This document shows positions 1-6,258 of a stretch of DNA of 6,275 nucleotides, one piece after another. A program made the translations under genes and the position numbers. Position 1 is the stretch's first letter. Each line of letters begins with the position of its first letter. The notes beneath the pieces are model-generated. The model ran no database searches. It saw only the letters and a program-made list of their open reading frames with translations, and was not told where the DNA came from. Source of the stretch: Campylobacterales bacterium (lineage in GTDB: Bacteria; Campylobacterota; Campylobacteria; Campylobacterales; QNZT01); the NCBI GenBank assembly GCA_015663225.1, contig DQSO01000181.1, forward strand, positions 1-6,275, in the 5' to 3' direction.

Positions 1-43
1 TTAATTTTTTACTATCATAGTTAGATACTATAAGAGCTATCAT
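1..43 (-). CDS. Possible start of an unidentified minus-strand gene, cut by the left edge
   Basis: Reading leftwards from an ATG at 43-41, the frame stays open to the window edge for 14 codons and reads M-I-A-L-I-V-S-N-Y-D-S-K-K-L. The hydrophobic beta-strand-like opening and the codons (ATA, GAT, AAA, TTA) match the confirmed genes here. An in-frame stop lies a few codons upstream of the ATG, and this is the only ATG between that stop and the edge. No clear Shine-Dalgarno sequence precedes it. Fourteen open codons can occur by chance, so this is only a candidate. I do not recognise the family. If real, it is divergent from glnD, with 47 bases between the two starts. Confidence 0.33.
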   Translation of the reverse strand, partial: MIALIVSNYDSKKL

Positions 44-79
44 GTGAAAACAAATATTAAAAATTTATTAAAATATAAC

Positions 80-85
80 TATAAT
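80..85 (+). promoter_or_regulatory. Candidate -10 box (TATAAT) immediately before glnD
   Basis: A perfect TATAAT lies only 5 bases before the glnD ATG, in a very AT-rich leader. Campylobacterota housekeeping promoters typically show a strong -10 box and no conserved -35. If used, transcription would start at or within a base or two of the ATG, giving a leaderless or nearly leaderless message. A weaker alternative, TATAAG at 29-34, would give a leader of about 50 bases. With such AT-rich sequence a chance match is quite possible. Confidence 0.35.
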
Positions 86-90
86 AGAGT

Positions 91-2583
91 ATGAATATAC
101 AATACAAAATAGAAGATTTACTCTCTAACAATGGTAGTGATTTTGAACTCTCTAAAATTATAAGAAAAGAGATAAAAAATTCTCAAAACTCTTTTGAGGA
201 AGTTTTTGCAAAAAATCAAGGTAAAAAGTTTCTACTATGGCATGGTAAAAATGTTGACCAAATTATAAAAATAATTTATAAGTATATACTTCGTCACTCA
301 TTTAAAGAGTTTGTTCCTATGATAAACTCCATACCTATTACCATAATAGCTCTTGGTTCATACGGAAGAGAACAACTTAGTCCATACTCAGATATAGATT
401 TATTGATAGTATATAGAGATATTGATGGTTACAATACAGAACCTATTATTCAAAGATTAATACAGATTTTGTGGGATAGTGGTATGAAGATAGGTCATAG
501 AGTTCATAAGTTAGAAGAGCTATTTGAAGCAAGTCAGAGTGATCATACTATAAAAACTGCACTCATTGAGAGCCGCTTTATCAGCGGTAGTAAATTTTTA
601 TGGGTTAGTGTTGAAAATGAACTTAAAAGAGTCAGAAATGATAATCAAAAACTATTTATCACTCAAAAGATAGAAGAGTACAGACAAAGAGAAGCCAAAT
701 CAAACTTTAGTATGCAACCTGATATAAAATCATCATTAGGAGGAATAAGAGATTTTAACACTCTTTTTTGGATTACAAACTCTCTTTTTAATCTTCCTCG
801 TGTTAAAGAGCTACTAAACAATATATTAAGTTACAATGACTATACATCTTTATACTCAAGTGTGGAGTTTTTATTTAAAGTAAGAACTGCTCTTCATATA
901 AGTTGTGGGAAAAAGCAAGATAGACTTATCTTAGAGTATGCACCAACTATTGGAAAAATGTTGCAGATAAGTGAAACTAAACTTATCAAAAAAACTTTTA
1001 GTTCTATGTCAAAGATAAGAGTTATTACAAGAGAGACTATAAAGAGATTGACTTCTCATATGTTTTATGACTCATCAACTATTTCTAAGTTAAAAAAATC
1101 ATATCTTAAAAATGGTATTTTTTTATGTGAAGATAGATTTATAACAAATTTAAAAGCAAAAAAACAAAATCTTTCATCACTATTTTCTCACATGATAAGC
1201 CATAAAAATAAAGATATATCTTATGATATAAGCTTTATATATAAACTATCTTACTCAAGAAAAAATGATATTTTTATAACTAAAGAGTTTTTTGAGAGAG
1301 CATATCTTTTTAATACTCTTTTTGCACTTTATGATGCAAAATTATTAACTAAACTTATACCTCCTTTTAAAAAAATAATACATCTAGCACAGTTTGATGG
1401 CTATCATGAACACCCAGTTGATATACACTTGTTAAAAAGTATCAAAGCATATGAAGATATAGATGATAGTTATATCAATGATATATTTAAAAGTTTAAAT
1501 CAAAGCCAGATGAGAGTTTTAAAGTTTGCTACACTTTTACATGATTGTGGAAAAGGAAGAAAGCAAGACCACTCAATACTTGGAGCAAGCATAGCTCGTA
1601 AATATGCCACTACACTTAAGTTTGATAAAAATGAGGTAGAGCTAATATATATACTCATAAGATACCACACAGCCCTAAATATGACCGCAACAAGTGAAGA
1701 TATATATAGTGATAAGATAGTATTTAACTTTGTATCCAAGATAGAGACTAAAGAAGCTCTAAAACTACTACTACTCTTGACATATGCTGATTTAAAGGGT
1801 GTTGGCAAAGGTAAATATACAAACTTTAACTCCAAACTAATAAAAGAGTTATATGAGATAAGTTTAGAAGCATTAGAGCATAAAAAGATGGTTAGTGAAG
1901 CTAGTAAAAGAGTTAAAAAAGAGAGAGCTTTTTTTAAAGAAGGTAGTTTTTTAGCTCTTAGTAAATCTCAACAAAAAAGGGTATTAGCTATTGATTCAAA
2001 CCTAATATTTTTCAAATATACTCCTTTACAAATAGTAGAGATTTCACAGTGGTGTTTTAACCTTGAGGATAGATACAACTATAGACTGAGTAATGATAAA
2101 ATTTTGATGATTGAGATAATAAGAAAAGATGATTTCTCTCTTGGATATTTTCTAGGAAGGATTAAAAATCTTGATGTAACAAATATGGATATATTTAAGT
2201 TTTTCAATGGTATTAAATATTTTAAAATAGAGTTTTTAGAAAAGCTTGAAGAGGAGAGTGATCTTCTACTTATAAAAGAGATCATAGAGAGAAGTTTCAA
2301 AACCGATAAAAAGACAAAACTTCTGCATAATAAAATCAAAGAAGAAGAGATAAAAATAGAGTGTAATCACTCAAGAACCTATGCAAGTATGAGTATAAAC
2401 ACAAAAGACCAAAAGGGGATTTTAGCTACTATTATGTCGGTTTTTGATGAGTTTGGTGTAGATATTGCCAGCGCGAAGATACAAACTGTAAAAAATAGAG
2501 TTAAAAACCTTATTTTAATAGAAAAAAATGGTAATTTTTGTAAAAATAAAGAACTGATAGTATCAAAGATTATAAAGGCTTAA
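91..2583 (+). CDS. glnD: Bifunctional [protein-PII] uridylyltransferase / uridylyl-removing enzyme GlnD
   Basis: GlnD is the cytoplasmic glutamine sensor. It uridylylates PII proteins when glutamine is low and removes UMP when glutamine is high. At 830 aa it is somewhat shorter than the roughly 890 aa of E. coli GlnD. The nucleotidyltransferase domain has the G89-S90...D101-x-D103 signature, then the family-typical P-D-I-K-S-S-x-G-G-x-R-D block at 210-221. The HD phosphohydrolase domain is intact: H446, H484-D485, D493-H494 and D567. The C-terminal ACT domain (about 762-825, with D773-Q774-K775-G776) is clear. The preceding ACT-like region (about 665-720) is degenerate. The start is forced: an in-frame TAG at 85-87 precedes this ATG, and the next in-frame Met is residue 77, just before the catalytic signature. 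There is no usable Shine-Dalgarno, since the only GAG sits one base before the ATG. The gene is probably first in an operon with glmS. Confidence 0.95.
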   Translation: MNIQYKIEDLLSNNGSDFELSKIIRKEIKNSQNSFEEVFAKNQGKKFLLWHGKNVDQIIKIIYKYILRHSFKEFVPMINSIPITIIALGSYGREQLSPYSDIDLLIVYRDIDGYNTEPIIQRLIQILWDSGMKIGHRVHKLEELFEASQSDHTIKTALIESRFISGSKFLWVSVENELKRVRNDNQKLFITQKIEEYRQREAKSNFSMQPDIKSSLGGIRDFNTLFWITNSLFNLPRVKELLNNILSYNDYTSLYSSVEFLFKVRTALHISCGKKQDRLILEYAPTIGKMLQISETKLIKKTFSSMSKIRVITRETIKRLTSHMFYDSSTISKLKKSYLKNGIFLCEDRFITNLKAKKQNLSSLFSHMISHKNKDISYDISFIYKLSYSRKNDIFITKEFFERAYLFNTLFALYDAKLLTKLIPPFKKIIHLAQFDGYHEHPVDIHLLKSIKAYEDIDDSYINDIFKSLNQSQMRVLKFATLLHDCGKGRKQDHSILGASIARKYATTLKFDKNEVELIYILIRYHTALNMTATSEDIYSDKIVFNFVSKIETKEALKLLLLLTYADLKGVGKGKYTNFNSKLIKELYEISLEALEHKKMVSEASKRVKKERAFFKEGSFLALSKSQQKRVLAIDSNLIFFKYTPLQIVEISQWCFNLEDRYNYRLSNDKILMIEIIRKDDFSLGYFLGRIKNLDVTNMDIFKFFNGIKYFKIEFLEKLEEESDLLLIKEIIERSFKTDKKTKLLHNKIKEEEIKIECNHSRTYASMSINTKDQKGILATIMSVFDEFGVDIASAKIQTVKNRVKNLILIEKNGNFCKNKELIVSKIIKA
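2574..2578 (+). promoter_or_regulatory. glmS ribosome binding site inside the glnD 3' end
   Basis: AAAGG lies 8 bases before the glmS ATG and within the last codons of glnD. It supports the glmS start at 2587. It also suggests that ribosomes finishing glnD would clear or deliver initiation at glmS, that is, translational coupling. Confidence 0.7.
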
Positions 2584-2586
2584 AAG

Positions 2587-4395
2587 ATGTGTGGAATTGT
2601 TGGATATATAGGAAATAAAAACTCAAAAGATATTTTAATAGGTGGACTTAGTGAGCTTGAATATAGAGGTTATGATAGTGCAGGAATAGCTATTTTAACA
2701 AATGGGAAAATAGATACATTTAAAGCTATTGGAAAACTTGTAAACTTAGAAGAAAAAGTTAAAGATTTAGAAGTTGATGGACTTAGTGTTGGTATAGGTC
2801 ATACAAGGTGGGCAACTCATGGAAGCCCTACAGAGTTAAATGCTCACCCACATCTAGGAGAGTTTAGTTATGTTGTACATAATGGAATAATTGAAAACTA
2901 CAAAGAGCTAAAAGAGTCTTTAATAAGTGATGGTGTAAAGTTTTTAAGCCAAACTGATACAGAAGTTATAGTACATCTTTATGAGAAAAACTTTGCAAAA
3001 CTAGATGATGAGTTAAAAGCATTTGAAAAAACTATTTCACAGCTTGATGGGGCTTATGCAATTTTACTCATAACTAAGAGTGATGATAAAAAAATATTTT
3101 TTGCAAAACATGGTTCTCCTATGATAGTGGGAAATAGTGAAGATGAGATATATTTTGGTTCAAGTGATGCTGCACTTTTAGGTAAAGCTTCAGAGGTTAT
3201 CTATCTTGAAGATGGAGAATATGGATATACATCTTTTGGAGAGATTAAACTTTTTAATAAAGATGAAGAAGTTGCTTTAAATAAAAAACCTTTAGTAGGT
3301 GATAAAATATCAGCTCAAAAGAGTGGTTTTAGATTTTTTATGGAAAAAGAGATTTATGAGCAGAGTGATGTTCTAAGTGATGCTATTTTAGGTCGAGTTT
3401 CTGATGATAAGATAATTTTTGATGAGCTAGAGAGTGACTTTTTTGATAGTGTTAATCATATAAAGATATGTGCTTGTGGAACTAGCTACCACTCAGCTTT
3501 GAGTGCTTCTTATCTACTAGAGCGAGATGCTAAGATACCAACAACAGTGGAGATAGCAAGTGAATTTAGATACAAAGAGCCTCTACTTAGTTTGGATACA
3601 CTCTTTATAGTTATAAGTCAAAGTGGTGAAACAGCTGATACACTTGAAGCATTGAAAATGGCAAAAAGAGCTGGTCTGAAAACTTTAGCGATATGTAATG
3701 TAGACAACTCTTCTATCGTTAGGGGTGCTGATTTTTCTATTATGACTCGTGCAGGGATTGAAAAAGGAGTTGCAAGCACCAAAGCATTTGCAACACAAGT
3801 TATAGTTTTGTGGATGTTATCACTTTATTTGGCTCAAAAAAGAGATTCTATAACTAAAGATAAACTACAAGATGAGATTAAAGCTATCAAACATATACCA
3901 GCTGCAACTATTGTAAAAGATGAACTTCATCAACAACTAAAAAGATTATCAAAAAGATACCTACATGGCCATGGTTTCTTTTTTATTGGTAGAGATATAT
4001 TCTTTCCTCTTGCACTTGAGGGTGCTTTGAAACTAAAAGAGATAAGTTATCTTCATGCCGAGGGTTATCCTGCAGGAGAGATGAAACATGGTCCAATAGC
4101 ACTAGCTGATAGTGAACTCTTTACAGTAGCACTTATACCTAAAACACTTCTTTATGATAAAGTTAAGAGCAATGTAGAAGAGTTATGTGCAAGAGATGTA
4201 ACACTTTTAGCAATATCTCCAGAGCCTTTTGATTTGGCTGATGATTTTATAAAAACAGATTCTCATACTCATCCGATGGGAGAGTTTTTTGAGATGATGG
4301 TTGTTACTCAACTTCTAGCTCTTGAAATATCTATAAGAGTTGGAAATGATGTAGATATGCCAAGAAACTTAGCAAAGTCAGTTACGGTAGAGTAG
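2587..4395 (+). CDS. glmS: Glutamine-fructose-6-phosphate aminotransferase (isomerizing) GlmS
   Basis: GlmS converts fructose 6-phosphate plus glutamine to glucosamine 6-phosphate plus glutamate, the committed step to UDP-GlcNAc for peptidoglycan and LPS. At 602 aa it is full length (E. coli about 609). The class II glutamine amidotransferase domain starts with M1-C2-G3-I4; C2 becomes the N-terminal nucleophile after Met removal. R74 (HTRWATHG), N99-G100 (oxyanion hole) and D124 follow. Two SIS sugar-isomerase domains carry C298-G-T-S301, S345-Q-S-G-E-T350 and S398-T-K (residues 398-400 region) in the first, and E478, E485 and H501 in the second. The C-terminus D-M-P-R-N-L-A-K-S-V-T-V-E is canonical, with K597 matching the catalytic lysine. 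The gene starts 3 bases after the glnD stop, so the two are very likely one transcript. Its 3' end overlaps the convergent bioA by 14 bases. No key residue is missing. Confidence 0.98.
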   Translation: MCGIVGYIGNKNSKDILIGGLSELEYRGYDSAGIAILTNGKIDTFKAIGKLVNLEEKVKDLEVDGLSVGIGHTRWATHGSPTELNAHPHLGEFSYVVHNGIIENYKELKESLISDGVKFLSQTDTEVIVHLYEKNFAKLDDELKAFEKTISQLDGAYAILLITKSDDKKIFFAKHGSPMIVGNSEDEIYFGSSDAALLGKASEVIYLEDGEYGYTSFGEIKLFNKDEEVALNKKPLVGDKISAQKSGFRFFMEKEIYEQSDVLSDAILGRVSDDKIIFDELESDFFDSVNHIKICACGTSYHSALSASYLLERDAKIPTTVEIASEFRYKEPLLSLDTLFIVISQSGETADTLEALKMAKRAGLKTLAICNVDNSSIVRGADFSIMTRAGIEKGVASTKAFATQVIVLWMLSLYLAQKRDSITKDKLQDEIKAIKHIPAATIVKDELHQQLKRLSKRYLHGHGFFFIGRDIFFPLALEGALKLKEISYLHAEGYPAGEMKHGPIALADSELFTVALIPKTLLYDKVKSNVEELCARDVTLLAISPEPFDLADDFIKTDSHTHPMGEFFEMMVVTQLLALEISIRVGNDVDMPRNLAKSVTVE

Positions 4396-5668
4396 TAATT
4401 GCTTCGTAAGCAACTTGAACAACTTTTTCTAACTCTTTGTCTGTTATTACAAATGGTGGCATAAAATAGACTACATGACCTAACGGTCTTAGAAGTACAC
4501 CATTTTTTAAAGCATAATCATAGACCTTAAGAGCTATTCTCTCTTCAGGTTTATAACCTTTTAACTCAACTGCACCTATAAGACCTCGTTGTCTTACCTC
4601 TTTTACATTTAGCAGAGATTTAAACTTTTCTAAAAGCTCTTCTAACTTTTTAACTTTAGCCCTGTTTTTTTCTATAATATTTTCATTTTCAAATATATCC
4701 AGTGTAGCATTTGCGGCAGCACATCCTAGAGGATTTCCAGTATAACTATGCGAGTGTAAAAAAGCTTTTCCTTCACTATAATCACAATAAAATTTTTGAT
4801 AGACTTCATTTGTAGTTAAAACTACTGAAAGTGGTAGATAACCGCCAGTTAGCCCTTTTGATAGACATAAAAAATCAGGCTTTATCTCTTCATCACAGAC
4901 AAAAAGTTCACCTGTTCTTCCAAATCCAACTGCAATCTCATCAGCAATCAAAAAAATACCCTCTTCTTCACAAATAGCTTTAAGTTTTTTAATATAACTC
5001 TTATCATACATCTGCATATATCCAGCACACTGAACAAGTGGTTCTATGATGATAGCACTTACCCTACCCTCATGCTCTTTTAACTTCTTTTTGAAATCTT
5101 CTATCGCTTCATCTTCATCCACAAGTGATGGCGATGCAACTTGTACAGTTTTTAGCATAATATCTTTATAAATATCTTTATAAAGCTCAACATCACCTAT
5201 TGCCAAAGCACCAAGAGTCTCTCCGTGATAGGAGTTTTTGAGTGAGAAAAATATATCTTTTACTTTGCCATCATTTTTATGGTACTGAAAAGCCATTTTT
5301 AGTGCTATCTCTACTGCACTTGAACCATTATCTGCAAAAAATATTTTTTGCAGATTTGAAGCGGTTAGATTGATCAATCTTTTTGACAACCTAACCGCAG
5401 GTTCATGAGTGAATCCTGCAAATATCACATGCTCTAAAGTATCTAGTTGCTCTTTAACACGAGAGTTTATATACTCATTTGAATGCCCAAATATATTCAC
5501 CCACCAACTACTTATAGCATCTATATACTCGTTGCCATCATAATCAGTTAGATAGACACCCTTACCAGACTTGATAGGCACAAGAGGTAGTGTCTCATAA
5601 TCTTTCATCTGAGAACATGGATGCCAAATATATTTTAAATCTTCCTCTTTTAGAGCTTGGTTTGTCAC
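4382..5668 (-). CDS. bioA: Adenosylmethionine-8-amino-7-oxononanoate aminotransferase BioA (DAPA aminotransferase)
   Basis: BioA is the PLP-dependent class III aminotransferase that converts KAPA (8-amino-7-oxononanoate) to 7,8-diaminopelargonate in biotin synthesis. At 428 aa it is full length. Visible landmarks are I-W-H-P at 14-17, S-S-W-W at 53-56, the phosphate-binding D-N-G-S-S at 113-117, Y147 in S-Y-H-G-E-T, D243 pairing with the PLP ring nitrogen (I-A-D-E-I-A-V-G-F-G-R-T-G), PLP lysine K271 (S-K-G-L-T-G-G-Y-L-P), and R394 (L-L-R-P-L-G), the expected KAPA carboxylate ligand. By recalled E. coli numbering, Tyr17 is Cys18 here and Asp147 is Glu150, both in the substrate pocket. The start is GTG, the only plausible initiator before the conserved I-W-H-P. 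It shares a base with the luxS TAG, with no Shine-Dalgarno, so it probably depends on luxS translation. No other biotin gene is in the window. The stop lies inside glmS on the opposite strand. Confidence 0.93.
   Translation of the reverse strand: MTNQALKEEDLKYIWHPCSQMKDYETLPLVPIKSGKGVYLTDYDGNEYIDAISSWWVNIFGHSNEYINSRVKEQLDTLEHVIFAGFTHEPAVRLSKRLINLTASNLQKIFFADNGSSAVEIALKMAFQYHKNDGKVKDIFFSLKNSYHGETLGALAIGDVELYKDIYKDIMLKTVQVASPSLVDEDEAIEDFKKKLKEHEGRVSAIIIEPLVQCAGYMQMYDKSYIKKLKAICEEEGIFLIADEIAVGFGRTGELFVCDEEIKPDFLCLSKGLTGGYLPLSVVLTTNEVYQKFYCDYSEGKAFLHSHSYTGNPLGCAAANATLDIFENENIIEKNRAKVKKLEELLEKFKSLLNVKEVRQRGLIGAVELKGYKPEERIALKVYDYALKNGVLLRPLGHVVYFMPPFVITDKELEKVVQVAYEAITTLP
4399..4413. repeat. Small inverted repeat just past the glmS stop codon
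   Basis: TTGCTT (4399-4404) and AAGCAA (4408-4413) form a perfect 6-base stem with a 3-base CGT loop, starting 3 bases after the glmS stop and lying inside the bioA coding sequence on the other strand. A T run follows on the plus strand only at 4424-4428, about 10 bases beyond the stem, which is too far for a classical intrinsic terminator. It may be a weak 3'-end structure for glmS mRNA or mere coincidence. No better terminator is visible for either convergent gene. Confidence 0.4.
5159..5182. repeat. Perfect 12-base tandem duplication inside bioA
   Basis: AATATCTTTATA occurs twice head to tail. In the bioA frame it encodes Y-K-D-I twice (residues 163-170). The protein here appears the same length as the BioA homologues I can recall, so it looks like sequence convergence or slippage without net insertion rather than a recent expansion. 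The functional effect is unknown. Confidence 0.85.
5330..5355. repeat. Perfect 26-base palindrome inside bioA
   Basis: The 13-base half ATCTGCAAAAAAT (5330-5342) is followed directly by its exact reverse complement (5343-5355), centred on a TA step. In either transcript it could fold into a hairpin of about 11 base pairs, with an A tract on one arm and a T tract on the other. In the bioA frame it encodes a stretch around L-Q-K-I-F-F-A-D, next to the conserved D-N-G-S PLP phosphate-binding loop, so the amino acids are constrained but the codon choice is not fully explained. Confidence 0.9.
5361..5398. repeat. Inverted repeat with nested 14-base palindrome inside bioA
   Basis: GCGGTTAG (5361-5368) and CTAACCGC (5391-5398) are exact inverted copies enclosing 22 bases. 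Overlapping the left arm, AGATTGATCAATCT (5367-5380) is itself a perfect 14-base palindrome, so two mutually exclusive folds share bases 5367-5368. The outer arms are GC-rich for this AT-rich gene. The element lies 5 bases from the 26-base palindrome. Confidence 0.85.
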
Positions 5669-5670
5669 TA
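5666..5670 (-). promoter_or_regulatory. luxS stop / bioA start fusion (TAGTG)
   Basis: On the minus strand the luxS stop TAG (5670-5668) and the bioA start GTG (5668-5666) share the G at 5668. No Shine-Dalgarno is visible in the luxS codons just upstream. This arrangement is typical of termination-reinitiation coupling and would tie BioA output to LuxS translation. Confidence 0.75.
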
Positions 5671-6171
5671 TTTTATCAAAGATGGGTCTAGTGTAAGGTC
5701 GGAATTTTTCATAACACCTATACCGTTTTTAAGCATATCTTTTGCAATATTTTTAGCATCAGATAAAGAGTGCATTTTATATGTACCACATTGGTAGATA
5801 TTAAGCTCTGGAATATCCTCTTGTTTTTCAACTTTTAAAACATCTTCCATAGCATTTTTCCAAGCATCTGCTACTTTTTGCTCATCGGGAGTACCAAGTA
5901 GGCTCATATAAAACCCAGTTCTACAACCCATCGGAGATACATCAACTATCTCAACACTATCACTATTTAAGTGATCTCTTATAAACCCAGCAAAAAGATG
6001 CTCTAAAGTATGAATACCCTCTCCACTCATAAGCTCAATATTTGGTCTATAAAATCGTAAATCAAAAACTGTAATAAGATCTCCACTAGGAGTTTTCATC
6101 GTTTTAGCAACTCTGACTGCAGGTGCAGGCATCTTTGTATGGTCTACTGTAAAACTATCTAACATTGGCAT
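5668..6171 (-). CDS. luxS: S-ribosylhomocysteine lyase LuxS
   Basis: LuxS is a cytoplasmic Fe/Zn metalloenzyme that cleaves S-ribosylhomocysteine to homocysteine and DPD, the precursor of autoinducer-2. It recycles the product of SAM-dependent methylation after the Pfs nucleosidase step. At 167 aa it is full length. The metal-binding H54-T-L-E57-H58 motif, catalytic C83 (M-G-C-R-T-G-F-Y) and metal ligand C128 (Y-Q-C-G-T-Y) are all present. The [12 protein letters not shown] start matches E. coli and C. jejuni LuxS as I recall them, and supports the ATG at 6171 over the ATG two codons later. AAAGGA lies 6 bases upstream. It resembles the gamma/C. jejuni form rather than the divergent H. pylori form. 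It is the first gene of a probable luxS-bioA operon. Confidence 0.98.
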   Translation of the reverse strand: MPMLDSFTVDHTKMPAPAVRVAKTMKTPSGDLITVFDLRFYRPNIELMSGEGIHTLEHLFAGFIRDHLNSDSVEIVDVSPMGCRTGFYMSLLGTPDEQKVADAWKNAMEDVLKVEKQEDIPELNIYQCGTYKMHSLSDAKNIAKDMLKNGIGVMKNSDLTLDPSLIK

Positions 6172-6177
6172 ATTTTT

Positions 6178-6183
6178 TCCTTT
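6178..6183 (-). promoter_or_regulatory. luxS ribosome binding site
   Basis: AAAGGA on the minus strand lies 6 bases before the ATG at 6171. This spacing favours the first of the two nearby in-frame ATG codons. Confidence 0.75.
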
Positions 6184-6216
6184 AAAATTGTTTTAAATCA
6201 TTTAATAATTAATCTT

Positions 6217-6222
6217 CTTATA
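6217..6222 (-). promoter_or_regulatory. Candidate -10 box for luxS-bioA
   Basis: TATAAG on the minus strand lies about 45 bases before the luxS ATG and would give a leader of about 40 bases. No -35 box is evident, as is common in Campylobacterota. The region is AT-rich, so the match is suggestive only. Confidence 0.4.
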
Positions 6223-6223
6223 G

Positions 6224-6229
6224 TACAAT
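6224..6229 (+). promoter_or_regulatory. Candidate -10 box for the rightward gene at 6259
   Basis: TACAAT on the plus strand would start transcription near 6236, giving a leader of about 23 bases that still holds the AGGAG ribosome binding site. It lies one base from the candidate luxS -10 on the other strand. Confidence 0.45.
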
Positions 6230-6248
6230 CATATCTATTAAAATTTAT

Positions 6249-6253
6249 AGGAG
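6249..6253 (+). promoter_or_regulatory. Ribosome binding site of the right-edge gene
   Basis: AGGAG lies 5 bases before the ATG at 6259. It is the strongest Shine-Dalgarno match in the window and is the main reason to call a gene start here. Confidence 0.75.
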
Positions 6254-6258
6254 ATAAA

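Noticed and set aside
572..588. GC-rich mini hairpin CCGCT / AGCGG in glnD
   Set aside because: Only a 5-base stem in a conserved coding stretch (E-S-R-F-I-S-G), with no T run or regulatory context.
1500..1835. Open minus-strand frame of 111 codons inside glnD
   Set aside because: It lies antisense to the conserved HD domain of glnD, resembles no family I know, and has composition expected of a shadow frame.
2079..2339. Open minus-strand frame of 86 codons inside glnD
   Set aside because: Low-complexity Ser/Leu/Ile-rich translation opposite glnD codons. No sign of an independent gene.
2560..2590. glmS ribozyme/riboswitch upstream of glmS
   Set aside because: Only 3 bases separate the genes and the upstream sequence is glnD coding. 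The known ribozyme needs a long leader and occurs mainly in Firmicutes.
3769..3794. Inverted repeat GTTGCAA / TTGCAAC in glmS
   Set aside because: Seven-base arms with a 12-base loop inside a conserved coding motif (G-V-A-S-T-K-A-F-A-T-Q). Modest and easily explained by codons.
3964..3973. 10-base palindrome CATGGCCATG in glmS
   Set aside because: Short and within coding sequence. Expected at this length occasionally by chance.
4399..4430. Intrinsic terminator for glmS
   Set aside because: The stem is only 6 base pairs and not GC-rich, and the T run begins about 10 bases after it. Kept as an inverted repeat rather than a terminator.
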